Shown here: positions 8,904 to 17,701 of the stretch, piece after piece | How positions within the stretch are numbered: position 1 is the stretch's first letter | How the letters are laid out: every line of letters starts with the position of its first letter | NCBI RefSeq assembly: GCF_947498515.1 | Contig: NZ_CANMKO010000016.1 | Span: 1-64,000, forward strand | Direction: 5' to 3' | Length of the DNA: 64,000 bases | Source of the DNA: an uncultured Pelagimonas sp. | GTDB taxonomy: Bacteria > Pseudomonadota > Alphaproteobacteria > Rhodobacterales > Rhodobacteraceae | Notes under the pieces: generated by a model | What the model was told of the DNA's origin: nothing | Seen by the model: the letters and a program-made list of their open reading frames with translations, nothing else | Database searches by the model: none | Position numbers and translations under genes: made by a program

Positions 8904-9851
8904 TCAGGGCAGGCGCATGCGCTTTTTTGCGGATGGCATGCCATTTGTGTAAAGCCGATGCCTTACATTGCCAAAGAAGTGTCTCATACATATTTTGCTG
9001 TAATCCGTTGGGTCTTTTTGAAACGGGTTCATACCAGCATTGGAGTGAAAAAAGGCCTCCTCGGGGAGCGGTTGGCCCCTCGCGCGGGCAAAGGACGCCC
9101 CCATGATCCACTGTTCGGTAAAATATTCCCAACCGATGTGATAGGCCGCCCCGTCCCAGTGTCCTGTAACGGGCTTGCCGTCGTTCAAAAGGCGCGATTT
9201 TTCCAGCAGATTGTCGATAAAGGGCAGGCTAAAGCTTCCTTTTTCAGTGAGGAAGAACCCAGAGTTGAACCCTGTGGGAATATCTGCTCCCTCTGCGCGG
9301 TATTTCTTGCGCATCGGGGCCGCGAGATAATCTGAGCTGCGATCGACAACAAACCGGGGGGGGCGGGGCTGTTCGCATGAAACCCAGGATGTGATGTCAG
9401 CAGACCTAGAGAAGAACAGAATGTCTGAATCGCAATAAATGACATTGCGATTGGCCGTTTTGCTCAGAATAAGACCAAGCTTAGCCCCATATTTGAAGTC
9501 GCGGACAAATGTGTTGATGCTCTTGTAGCCAAAATCCGTTTCTCGGTATTTCCGGCCATCCTCTGTGGTGCATCCGGGGAAAACATGTTGGGCTGTTTTG
9601 GCCATCTCTGCGGACACTGGCCCATCAACAACGATCTCCAAGGCAAAGTCGGCACCCTGCCAGAATAGAAAACTATACGCGGTCCAGAGAGCTTCGTGGA
9701 TTTTGTCCGGTGTTGTCAGAACCAACAGGGTCATTTTTGACGTTTGTGAGACGTGTATTGGTCGAAATTTCCGTGATTGAGCAATGATTGGCCAGGGGGC
9801 ATTGCGGGCGAATGAGGCGACCAACCCTTGAAGTTTTTTACCAATCGTCAT
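8904..9851 (-). CDS. Glycosyltransferase-like protein with DxD motif (paralogue of 18748-19638)
   Basis: The 315-residue protein is soluble in appearance. Its central part has LLVLTTPDKIHEALWTAYSF, then an acidic motif YCDSDILFF, NSGFF, and a C-terminal HFFGNVRHRLYTNGM. The DSD motif and the NSG segment recall GT-A enzymes of the GT8 type, where they bind metal and nucleotide sugar. It shares these landmarks in the same order with the gene at 18748-19638 (FDSDLLFF, NSGF, YVGAVRNQMYTEGM), so the two are diverged paralogues. Start ATG 9851 lies 7 nt after the stop of the Wzy-like gene. Sugar and acceptor are unknown; the glycosyltransferase assignment is inferred from the motifs and context. 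Confidence 0.6.
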   Translation of the reverse strand: MTIGKKLQGLVASFARNAPWPIIAQSRKFRPIHVSQTSKMTLLVLTTPDKIHEALWTAYSFLFWQGADFALEIVVDGPVSAEMAKTAQHVFPGCTTEDGRKYRETDFGYKSINTFVRDFKYGAKLGLILSKTANRNVIYCDSDILFFSRSADITSWVSCEQPRPPRFVVDRSSDYLAAPMRKKYRAEGADIPTGFNSGFFLTEKGSFSLPFIDNLLEKSRLLNDGKPVTGHWDGAAYHIGWEYFTEQWIMGASFARARGQPLPEEAFFHSNAGMNPFQKDPTDYSKICMRHFFGNVRHRLYTNGMPSAKKRMRLP

Positions 9852-9858
9852 GTCAGAT

Positions 9859-11271
9859 TTACCGCACTACCTTGGTGTACAAGATGATGGCCAGCAACGG
9901 CAACAAGGTTGGGGCAAGCGACATGAAGCTCCGCATCCCAAGCCCGGCAGGAAACAAAGCGACTGCAAAAATAATCATATCCAAATTGCTACGCGCGCCC
10001 ACGGCCCGACGATTCCAATACGCACTCAGTGCACCAAAGCTTAGGGCGGCCATCAATACCGCCATATATCCCCCTGCCATCCAGAGCTCTCCGACAAAGG
10101 TTGCTGACAAGGTCAATCCCCTTGCTCCGACCGCCTCTTCGATACTCAATGACAAGCCCTCAGGCTTGCTTGGCCACAATGCGCGGGGAATAGGGCGGAC
10201 CGCTGCAACATACGGAACCTCAAAGCCCAAATGAGGGTGGGTTTCAGGAAAGACCTCGGTCAAATGCGCAATATTGATGAGGTTCATATCCACAAACAGC
10301 GTGTCAGTCCGGCTTTCCTCGATGTTAAAATTTTCGAGGCCAACGGTCCGAATTTCGGGCAGGTAATAGATCGCAAAATAGGCGACCACCAAGATCGGGG
10401 CAAAAATCATGGCGAGTTTGCTAAATGTCAGCCGCGGCAGCATCAGTGCAAAACTGGCGCTGAAAGTGATCAGATGGATCAGAAAGATATTGCGCGTCCC
10501 GCCTGCAAAGCCCTCAAAAAAGACGAGAGACAGTAGGGCAAGTGCAATCGCGACCTGCCACAATTTATACTTTCGCCACTGCGCCAGAATAGCGGCCGCT
10601 AGTGGTGGTATCAGGTATTTCAAGAGGCCAAATTCGTTCAATAGAGTGGACAAGGACCCAAACCGCCCGCGTGTCCAAGGCTGTGAAAATCGCGGCCGGG
10701 TCATTTGATAAATCATCTCTGAAATATCAAAGGAGACCGCCAGCAGCATATAGAGATAGCCCAGCAACCCGCAGGCGATGAGAAGTATTGTGGTTCCTTT
10801 CGGAGAAACCTGAAAATCAATGCGGCGGGGCAAAGGGCGGTTGGCCGGAAAAATGTGCCGGCCAACCACAATCCCGGTGAAGCCCAGCAATGTCGCTTGG
10901 ACCGCGGTTTGGGCGGCAGGGAGCGAGACCCTATCCGTAATGGAATCTTGGGGCAGAATGAACTCAAAGAAAGTCAGCAAGAACAGGACCATCAGCATAA
11001 AGACATCAACCCGAACCAGATTGCGCAGCCCGGCTTGTCCTTCGATCCAGAGCGCAAACCCAATGCCGACCCCCACAAAGGGCGCGGGGTACTTAAAGGC
11101 CTGATCGGCGTCATTCGCATAGATCAACGCCACTCCGGCCAGAATGAAAGAGAGCAGCAGAGTTAAGGTTGACATCAACCTCAGGTCATTGAGAACCCGT
11201 GGCGACACCAGATCAGAGGCACCAGCAGCGATGACAGGCGTGCGCGTATAGACTGGGGATGTCATTGTCAT
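9859..11271 (-). CDS. Polytopic membrane protein, probable polysaccharide polymerase (Wzy-like)
   Basis: The ATG at 11271 (MTMTSPVYTRTP) is preferred because AAGGTGAGAG precedes it and the gene upstream ends at 11282; an in-frame ATG lies two codons further on. The 471-residue product has roughly ten hydrophobic segments with a longer hydrophilic stretch around residues 300-390, the layout of oligosaccharide-repeat-unit polymerases. The region LFVDMNLINIAHLTEVFPE and the RPIPRALWPSKPEG segment are characteristic of this loop in such proteins. Wzy proteins join lipid-linked repeat units in the periplasm. A Wzy inside an otherwise ABC-exporter operon is unusual, so another membrane role is possible. 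Confidence 0.65.
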   Translation of the reverse strand: MTMTSPVYTRTPVIAAGASDLVSPRVLNDLRLMSTLTLLLSFILAGVALIYANDADQAFKYPAPFVGVGIGFALWIEGQAGLRNLVRVDVFMLMVLFLLTFFEFILPQDSITDRVSLPAAQTAVQATLLGFTGIVVGRHIFPANRPLPRRIDFQVSPKGTTILLIACGLLGYLYMLLAVSFDISEMIYQMTRPRFSQPWTRGRFGSLSTLLNEFGLLKYLIPPLAAAILAQWRKYKLWQVAIALALLSLVFFEGFAGGTRNIFLIHLITFSASFALMLPRLTFSKLAMIFAPILVVAYFAIYYLPEIRTVGLENFNIEESRTDTLFVDMNLINIAHLTEVFPETHPHLGFEVPYVAAVRPIPRALWPSKPEGLSLSIEEAVGARGLTLSATFVGELWMAGGYMAVLMAALSFGALSAYWNRRAVGARSNLDMIIFAVALFPAGLGMRSFMSLAPTLLPLLAIILYTKVVR

Positions 11272-11281
11272 GAACCTGCTC

Positions 11282-12490
11282 TCACCTTGAGTGTTGTACC
11301 TGCTGAAGCAAAGCGAACAGGTTCTGTGACAGCGCGTCAATGCTGAACCGGTCTGCCAAATGGGCCCCGGCGCGTAGCTGCGCAACCTGGGCTCTATCCT
11401 GGGTGAGCATGCGCAACTGATCGGCCAGGTTCTTGGCGGTTAGATCTTGCAATATCAGCCCGTTTTTATTGTGCTCAACCACGGTGCCACAATGGCGGGA
11501 TGCAATCACCGGAACCCCGGCGCTTAGCGCTTCGAGTTGGGTCAACCCGAACCCGTCTGAGCGGGTGGGAAACAGGAACAGATCGGCTTGATCATAGAAA
11601 TTGGCCACTGTGCTGCGCGCAACGGAGCCATGAAAGGTGATGCGTGGATCAGACCGAATGGCCTCTGGAACCGAGACCTGAAGCGGCCCGACCACATCTA
11701 ACATGACCGGCAAATCCGGGGCCATTTGCAGGGCCTCAAATACGAGATCAATCCCTTTGCGCAAAGTGACCTGCCCCAGAAACAGCAGGCGCAAAGGCGC
11801 ATCCTTATCAGCGGGGCGGGGTTTGGCGGTCATGACGGGTTCATAGGCCAGCGGCAAAGTGATGATCTTTTCGGTCGCGACGCCTTCGGCCACCAACCCC
11901 TGCCGCGACCAATCTGAATTGACTGCAATCAGATCGGCGAGATCGGTTTCCCGCCGCCAGTTGTCCCAATATTGGGCGGGGATCGGGTGATGCACACCTT
12001 GTTGGCCCGGCATGTCATATAGTTTTTCGACCAATCGCGCCTCAACGGGGCCGGGGTCAATTTGCCCAAGCACCGTGCGCCAGCCGCGACTTTTGGCATA
12101 GGCCAAAATATCCGCCGCCGCATAGCTATAGGCAAAAAGCGTAACCGGCCCTTTTGGATCAAGGCGTTTCAAGCGCTGAAGGGCCATGCGCTGAAACCAG
12201 GCGTTGCGATGCAGGATTTGATCCCAACCCTGACGCCCGGCGCGCCGATCCGACAGTTCCCGCAGGACCGCCCGCAAACTCGGGGCCCAGACCCGTTGAT
12301 CAGACAAGTCACGATGGGTTCGCTCGCCAAACCGCCCCAATCGGTCACGCAGAGGCATATCTGGCTTGCACCAAATATCCGTCACCAGCATCTCCAACAT
12401 CCCACGTCGCGCCAAAGCCCGTGCGAGACTAAAGTTTTCGCGCGCGCCAATTTGACAGACGATACAGGACATATCGGTTTCTGAGCTCAT
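11282..12490 (-). CDS. Glycosyltransferase family 4
   Basis: The start is set at ATG 12490 (MSSETDMSCIVCQIGAREN), which overlaps the upstream stop by ATGA; the open frame to 12679 is antisense noise. The 402-residue GT-B protein ends its donor domain with LRLLFLGQVTLRKGIDLV and the E-x7-E motif in TRSDGFGLTQLEALSAG. The N-terminal half includes a long region from about residue 20 to 150 rich in Arg and Trp. It is cotranscribed with the GT2 gene upstream and the polymerase-like gene 10 nt downstream. The donor is unknown. Confidence 0.85.
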   Translation of the reverse strand: MSSETDMSCIVCQIGARENFSLARALARRGMLEMLVTDIWCKPDMPLRDRLGRFGERTHRDLSDQRVWAPSLRAVLRELSDRRAGRQGWDQILHRNAWFQRMALQRLKRLDPKGPVTLFAYSYAAADILAYAKSRGWRTVLGQIDPGPVEARLVEKLYDMPGQQGVHHPIPAQYWDNWRRETDLADLIAVNSDWSRQGLVAEGVATEKIITLPLAYEPVMTAKPRPADKDAPLRLLFLGQVTLRKGIDLVFEALQMAPDLPVMLDVVGPLQVSVPEAIRSDPRITFHGSVARSTVANFYDQADLFLFPTRSDGFGLTQLEALSAGVPVIASRHCGTVVEHNKNGLILQDLTAKNLADQLRMLTQDRAQVAQLRAGAHLADRFSIDALSQNLFALLQQVQHSR

Positions 12491-13356
12491 GTGTTTCGTC
12501 GCAATCTGCGTCTTGCCAAGATGGTCTCGCTTTGCACGACGTGCCGGGCGCGGCGATGTCGCCAGAGCGTGGCCGGGATTTGGGCACCGCCTTGCAAGAC
12601 CCCCACCACATGCCCGCGGCGCAACGAATAGACCATGCGGTTCAGCACCTGTGCCGCCCCGTACCCGGCCAGTTGCCAAGGATAGCGTAAAAAGGCCAAA
12701 AGCGCCGTGTTACGGACATGGGCCGCCACGATATTTGGCGCGGTTTGATGGCCGCGATCAGTGGCATGTCGCACGCGCAATGTGCCACATTCGACGATGC
12801 GCCAGCCGCGATCCATCACCTGCAACGCCACATCGGCCTCTTCCATCCCATAGGCCGGATGCAAGGGGACATAGCCCGGGATGGCCTCAAAAACCGCGCG
12901 GCGATAGGCACAGCCACACCCAACAAAATCCGCCACATCCCGCTGACCTTCATGGCGTGCGATCATCGGCTCGTCATCATGGATGATCGACATGGCCAGA
13001 ACCCCGGCGTCGGGGTTATCGCCAAAGGCCGCTCGGATTTTGGCGAAGAAATCCGCATCAATAGGATAGGAATCGTCATCAAGGCTCACCACGATCGGGT
13101 GGGAACACGCCTTTAGCAGCCGGTTGCGCCCGCCGCCGGGGCCCTGTGTGACCTCCGCCGTCAGGATCTGAACCGAAGGGAATTGTGCGGCCAGAGCGGG
13201 GGCCGTTTCCGTATCCCCTGCATCAACATGGACAAGAATTTCGGCAATATCCGCCCCATAGGTCTGTAACCGTTTCAGCGTGTCTAGCAATTGGTCCACG
13301 CGCCGCCATGTCGGGATTATGACACTGACGGGGAGGGCATGGTTTGATACATCCAC
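12487..13356 (-). CDS. Glycosyltransferase family 2
   Basis: It is an inverting GT-A enzyme of 289 residues. The N-terminal strand VSVIIPTWRRVDQLLDTL, the metal-binding DDDS around residue 95 and the GMEEADVALQ acidic motif (catalytic base region) near residue 180 are all present. There are no membrane segments, so it would act on the cytoplasmic face on a lipid-linked acceptor. The gene lies 4 nt downstream of the acetyltransferase gene at 13361 and overlaps the following GT4 gene by ATGA. Confidence 0.87.
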   Translation of the reverse strand: MDVSNHALPVSVIIPTWRRVDQLLDTLKRLQTYGADIAEILVHVDAGDTETAPALAAQFPSVQILTAEVTQGPGGGRNRLLKACSHPIVVSLDDDSYPIDADFFAKIRAAFGDNPDAGVLAMSIIHDDEPMIARHEGQRDVADFVGCGCAYRRAVFEAIPGYVPLHPAYGMEEADVALQVMDRGWRIVECGTLRVRHATDRGHQTAPNIVAAHVRNTALLAFLRYPWQLAGYGAAQVLNRMVYSLRRGHVVGVLQGGAQIPATLWRHRRARHVVQSETILARRRLRRNT

Positions 13357-13360
13357 TGTG

Positions 13361-13924
13361 TTACGTCCTGTCTCTCACCACCCGCGCCGGGCTGCCTACT
13401 GCAATGACGTTTTCGGGGATGTCCCGCGTGACTGTGCTGCCTGATCCGATAATGCTCCCTGCACCGATCGTCACCCCTTTGAGAATTTTGACCTGCGCCC
13501 CCAGCCAAACATCCTCGCCAATACGCACCGGCGCTTCGATTAGCGGCTGTTGGCCAACGGGCTGACCCAACGCAGTTCCGTGATCATGATCGGTGATGTA
13601 GCACTCGGGGCCAATCATGCAGTGAGCGCCGATCTCGACCGAAAGCGAGGCGTCGATCATCGTCCGCCGGTTGATATAGCAATTTGCACCAATGGTGATC
13701 CTTGGGCTGTCAGTCCGTTCACCAATCGCAAGCAATGTGACGTGCCGATCCAGAGCCACGCCTTGATCGAGCCGAATATCCCAAGGGTTCTGTGGAATTT
13801 CAGGGGACACAACCCGGCAAGCAGGCCCAATCGACGCGCCCAACAGCCGCAACCAGCCAATCCGCAAACGCGATTTTAGCCCAGTAGGGGCCCGCAAAAT
13901 CCGATTGATAAGGGCGTCATTCAT
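13361..13924 (-). CDS. Hexapeptide-repeat O-acetyltransferase (WcaF/NodL-like)
   Basis: This 187-residue protein is a left-handed beta-helix acyltransferase. It has hexapeptide repeats from about residue 70 to 170, the CYITDHDHG loop with the catalytic histidine pair, and the ending GSPARVVRDR typical of complete family members. It uses acetyl-CoA to acetylate a sugar hydroxyl. It is complete, unlike the related gene at 4975. It overlaps the GT2 gene upstream by 8 nt. Confidence 0.85.
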   Translation of the reverse strand: MNDALINRILRAPTGLKSRLRIGWLRLLGASIGPACRVVSPEIPQNPWDIRLDQGVALDRHVTLLAIGERTDSPRITIGANCYINRRTMIDASLSVEIGAHCMIGPECYITDHDHGTALGQPVGQQPLIEAPVRIGEDVWLGAQVKILKGVTIGAGSIIGSGSTVTRDIPENVIAVGSPARVVRDRT

Positions 13925-14831
13925 GCGATGTCTCCTTGCGCCGCGTCACCAGCGCCTGCAGGGCCAAAACCGGAGCCCCAGCGACATAAGCCAACCGCTT
14001 TTGCACAATGTTCCAAAGAAATGTGTCGCGATACAAGCCCCAGCCAGAGGCCCATCGCCCCGAACGGGCACAGCTGATCACTGCGGCACGCACATGGCCC
14101 GTTAGGATCAAACGGCGAGATCGCGACCACGCGGCCCCCCCCGGGTAAACGCCGGCTTTTTCATGAGCGACAAGGCGTTTTAACCCGTCGAGATTGAGCG
14201 CATCGTTGCCCATTTCGTTGCCATCATGAATCCGGTGCGCCACCGTAATCGGGGCGGTAATCTGCGCAAACCCTGCTGCGGTGCCCAACCTCAGAGCCAG
14301 ATCGTGATCTTCGGCGTTGAGCCGATCTTCGGTAAACCCGCCAGCCTTCAAAAACGCATCCCGTCGGATCATCATCATACCGGCCCCGGCAAAAAATCCA
14401 TGTTCGGCACTGCTCAAGTAGGTGTCGAATACTTTGGCCTTGGTCGGAGTTTGGGAAAGGTCTGCGGGCGCTGACGTGCCGAAATCTTTAAAGGAGCCAA
14501 ACAATAGGGCGGGGTGATCATGGTCCTTGGCGAGGTCGACCATCACCCTAAGGGACCAAGGAAACCACAGGTCGTCGCTGTCCAGAAAGGCCAGATAATC
14601 ACCGGTTGCCGCCGCCGCGCCACGATTTCTAGCGGCCCCGGGGCCCGCATTGTCTTGTTCAATAAACGTGACGTCCTTGCGCATGGCGAGCGCCTCGCGC
14701 GTGCCATCGTTTGAACCGTCATCAACAACAATCACCTCATCCGGCAGGCGCTGTTGTGAAAAGACGGTTTCAAGACAGGCCAGCAGAAAATCACAGCGGT
14801 TATATGTCGGAATAACAACGGAAATACGCAT
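13917..14831 (-). CDS. Glycosyltransferase family 2
   Basis: Reading from ATG 14831 gives 304 residues starting MRISVVIPTYNRCDFLLACL. The frame is also open to a TTG at 14855, but neither start has a clear ribosome binding site, so this choice follows the family's N-terminus. The GT-A core is complete: VIVVDDGSNDGT, the metal-binding LAFLDSDDLW around residue 95, and NAEDHDLALRLG as the acidic base segment. A C-terminal tail of about 90 residues is rich in Arg and hydrophobic residues and may associate with the membrane. It is followed directly by the acetyltransferase gene. Confidence 0.9.
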   Translation of the reverse strand: MRISVVIPTYNRCDFLLACLETVFSQQRLPDEVIVVDDGSNDGTREALAMRKDVTFIEQDNAGPGAARNRGAAAATGDYLAFLDSDDLWFPWSLRVMVDLAKDHDHPALLFGSFKDFGTSAPADLSQTPTKAKVFDTYLSSAEHGFFAGAGMMMIRRDAFLKAGGFTEDRLNAEDHDLALRLGTAAGFAQITAPITVAHRIHDGNEMGNDALNLDGLKRLVAHEKAGVYPGGAAWSRSRRLILTGHVRAAVISCARSGRWASGWGLYRDTFLWNIVQKRLAYVAGAPVLALQALVTRRKETSHE

Positions 14832-14867
14832 CGGTTTATTAGGATCTAACGTCAAGAGAAATGCCCA

Positions 14868-15836
14868 TCACCAGTCTTCATCACCATAAAAATATGGTGA
14901 AATGTCAGATGTTTGATTGCGAATACGATCGATCTCATCGCTTGATAGGCGATTTTTCCAAACAGAAATCGTAGCCTGACTATCGCGCGCGATTTGATCC
15001 GCCCGCCCGGTAGGTGCCTCTTGGGTATTGGCGGTGCTGGAATGGGCTGCAATCTGATTGCGGGCCTCTTGCGTGAACGACAAATCCAACCGCTGATATA
15101 GCTGTTCAAACTCGGTAAGGGGGTTGCGGCTAAGATCTTCTGTCCGAACGAAAATGAAGTTTGGGTATTTTTCTTGGTAAAGGCGGATCACATAGTGAAA
15201 AATCCGCCACGCCAAGATGGCTTCGTCAATAACATCGCGATCTGTCTTAGCCTCCAAGGCCCGCAATTCATCAACGAATGGCGCAATCAACGTGTCACAT
15301 AGCGCCGGTTGCGTCAGAAACAGCCGGGGGCCGACATCCCAATTCATTCGCTTGATACTACTGACATAGGCTGCGGGGTGGCGGATCGAGACCACGACAT
15401 CGGGGTCCAGAAGGTCAACCAGCCAGTCAACAGACATCAAAGCCAGAGGGTCTTTGAGCAAGGGGCGACGCAGGGAACTATGGATTTTGCGATAGCGTTG
15501 CCATCGTAACGTTGCCCCCACCATTCGTTTGGGGTCTGGGCGCACCTTTACGTCCTCCAACCACGGATAAAACAAACCCAACCGGTGGGCCATATAGCGC
15601 TCTGTTTCAGCGCTGGTTTGGTCTGTCACGTAATGGAAATGATGGTCAAAGGGGGGCGGTACCAGATGATGAATAAAGGGGAGTGTCTGCGGATTGAATG
15701 GCTCGTGGATGTAAGACAGCTCCGGGGAATAGGACAACATTTTGCCAAGCCAAGTTGTCCCGGAACGATTGGTTCCGGTGATGAGGATCGGGCGCGTCTC
15801 TCCTCTGAATTTGGCTTTGATGTTATAGGCCGTCAT
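14868..15836 (-). CDS. Sulfotransferase domain protein
   Basis: The ATG at 15836 (MTAYNIKAKFRGETRP) is chosen over the open frame to 15905 because the family P-loop then falls near the N-terminus. ILITGTNRSGTTWLGKML (about residues 19-36) is the 5'-phosphosulfate-binding loop, and VVSIRHPAAYVSSIKRM is the 3'-phosphate-binding segment with the R..S pattern. The enzyme would move sulfate from PAPS to a sugar hydroxyl. There is no signal peptide, so it is cytoplasmic, acting before export. It lies between two GT2 genes in the long minus-strand block, which points to sulfation during assembly. Confidence 0.8.
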   Translation of the reverse strand: MTAYNIKAKFRGETRPILITGTNRSGTTWLGKMLSYSPELSYIHEPFNPQTLPFIHHLVPPPFDHHFHYVTDQTSAETERYMAHRLGLFYPWLEDVKVRPDPKRMVGATLRWQRYRKIHSSLRRPLLKDPLALMSVDWLVDLLDPDVVVSIRHPAAYVSSIKRMNWDVGPRLFLTQPALCDTLIAPFVDELRALEAKTDRDVIDEAILAWRIFHYVIRLYQEKYPNFIFVRTEDLSRNPLTEFEQLYQRLDLSFTQEARNQIAAHSSTANTQEAPTGRADQIARDSQATISVWKNRLSSDEIDRIRNQTSDISPYFYGDEDW

Positions 15837-15956
15837 CTCATGGTCCCGTTCTTGGCCCAATTCATGGCCCAGTGTTTTGGGGTCACAAAAACGGCGGAGG
15901 CCCAAGCGCGATCGGGCAGGGGGGCCGCCACCAGCCCCCTGTCAAACAGGGAGCTT

Positions 15957-16916
15957 CTACACAACATGCAAACCCCGTCTCAAATTGGCGATACGCTCTG
16001 CGACCTCAAACCCCAAAAGGCGATAGACCATCCGGTAAGACCGGGGGGCGGCCACCCCGCGTGGCACAAAACCACGACCTGTGATGGCCTCATGGTGACG
16101 GCGCGCTTCGCTGCGATCTTCGCTCCAAGAGGCGCGGGCCATCTCAAACCGTGCTTGATTGATGGCCCAGTGGCGTTCAGGCGTCAGGTGCCCGCTCTTT
16201 GACAAATGCGCCTCAAGCCGGGCTTCAATCTTGGCCCGCTCTGCGCGCACTTTGGCAGGGTTACGCGTTGACAGCGTGCCGGTGTCAAACCGCCGGTAAA
16301 TGGCCCCTTGAGACGCGGGATGATAGGCAAAGCGTTTCCCCGCCATCAACAACCGCAGATACAATTCATGTTCCTGACAGCAGGGTTGATCTTCGCGCCA
16401 CCCCCCTACATCAAGCAAGGCCTGACGCCGCCAGAGTGGCCCACCGGTTTGCGGCAATTTCCACAAGGCCAACAACGCATATGGATCATGTGGCTCAGGC
16501 AGGGGGGACCAACTCCGCGTGGGGGCCCCGTTACCATCGCCAGTACTATCGCCGTGCCATTCGATCGTTTCCGGCCCGTAGATCACATCAATATCGCCCA
16601 TATCCTGTAGGGCAGCGAGCTGGGCCGATACTTTGCCCGGCTCCAGATAATCATCAGCGTCCAGATATTGAACCCACGCGCCCCGCGCCAAAGACAGCGC
16701 CCGGTTGCGCGCCACCGGGGCCCCGCGGTTGGGACCTGTTTCCCAATGAATACGCCCGTCAAACCGACGCAACATATCAACCGTGCCATCGCTTGATCCG
16801 TCATCAATCACGATGACTTCGACATTCGGGCCCTGTACCAAGGCACTTTCAACCGCCTCAACGACCCAGGTTTCGGCGTTGTAGGCCGGTAAAAGGATAG
16901 AGACCGTGGGTGTCAT
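15957..16916 (-). CDS. Glycosyltransferase family 2
   Basis: The start is ATG 16916 (MTPTVSILLPAYNAETWVVE), overlapping the stop of the upstream sulfotransferase gene by ATGA. The 319-residue protein has the GT-A landmarks VEVIVIDDGSSDGT, WVQYLDADDYLEPGK (metal site) and PCCQEHELYLRLLMAG (acidic base region). The C-terminal 90 residues are basic and lack membrane helices. Donor unknown. A gap of about 120 nt separates it from the next sulfotransferase gene, without a clear terminator. Confidence 0.88.
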   Translation of the reverse strand: MTPTVSILLPAYNAETWVVEAVESALVQGPNVEVIVIDDGSSDGTVDMLRRFDGRIHWETGPNRGAPVARNRALSLARGAWVQYLDADDYLEPGKVSAQLAALQDMGDIDVIYGPETIEWHGDSTGDGNGAPTRSWSPLPEPHDPYALLALWKLPQTGGPLWRRQALLDVGGWREDQPCCQEHELYLRLLMAGKRFAYHPASQGAIYRRFDTGTLSTRNPAKVRAERAKIEARLEAHLSKSGHLTPERHWAINQARFEMARASWSEDRSEARRHHEAITGRGFVPRGVAAPRSYRMVYRLLGFEVAERIANLRRGLHVV

Positions 16917-17701
16917 GACAGGCCCCAAATCCCTGTATCAAAACCGTATTGTGCGTGCAGACGTTCCAGATCCGGTTGCAGACGCTTTGTAATGTCAGCC
17001 CGCTGGTCAGAGGTGAGCTTGAACGATTGTACATCGGCCCGTTTTGATCGCGTGTTTTGTGGCGGCAACACCTCGAACGCAAAATCGGGATCAATTTCGA
17101 GATGGGCACAGATGTCTCGCACCACAGCCAGCGGATCTGTTTTGAAGGCTTCAAAGGCGACGATTTTCACCGCAATGTCGGGAAATGCCGCGCGATAGGC
17201 ATCCAATTGATACGCATACTGTGAGACCGCCAAGGGATGGGTTAGATCGGGCAACTCGGCACCCGGTTCAAACACCACCTCTTTGGCCGCGAGATTGTGG
17301 GCCAGATGACTTTCTAAACGGTCCACAGGGTTGCGCAGCATATAAACAAAGTGCTTGCGCCCCGGAAGCTTGGACAGACGTTTGGCGACATCGGGAAAGC
17401 CGGGTTGTTTGCTGTAGCCCGTTGACCCATCCAATGCAATTTGACGCCCCATTAACCGGGGCAACCATTGCCGGTAGTAGGGGGCCAAATCATCGGGTTC
17501 ATGAGGGCTAGAAAAGAATTCCGGCTCTTTTTGATATTGGTTTTCCGCAATCGCAGGGTGCTGGGCCAGATAGTGATAAAGCGTTGTTGTCCCGCTCTTC
17601 ATCGCCCCAATCAAAAAGCAAAACTCTTTGAGGCTGGGCGTATACAAACCCAAGCGTTGATTGGCGCGGCTTGCCCGGCTCCAGATAGTCGACTGAGTCA
17701 T
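16913..17701 (-). CDS. Sulfotransferase domain protein
   Basis: This 262-residue protein matches the heparan-sulfate N-deacetylase/sulfotransferase-like bacterial group. FCFLIGAMKSGTTTLYHYL (about residues 27-45) is the PAPS-binding P-loop and YMLRNPVDRLESHLAHN (about residues 120-136) the 3'-phosphate-binding segment. Its ATG overlaps the stop of the GT4 gene upstream, and its stop overlaps the GT2 start downstream, so it is coupled on both sides. That placement supports sulfation of a sugar added by one of the two flanking transferases (inference). Confidence 0.85.
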   Translation of the reverse strand: MTQSTIWSRASRANQRLGLYTPSLKEFCFLIGAMKSGTTTLYHYLAQHPAIAENQYQKEPEFFSSPHEPDDLAPYYRQWLPRLMGRQIALDGSTGYSKQPGFPDVAKRLSKLPGRKHFVYMLRNPVDRLESHLAHNLAAKEVVFEPGAELPDLTHPLAVSQYAYQLDAYRAAFPDIAVKIVAFEAFKTDPLAVVRDICAHLEIDPDFAFEVLPPQNTRSKRADVQSFKLTSDQRADITKRLQPDLERLHAQYGFDTGIWGLS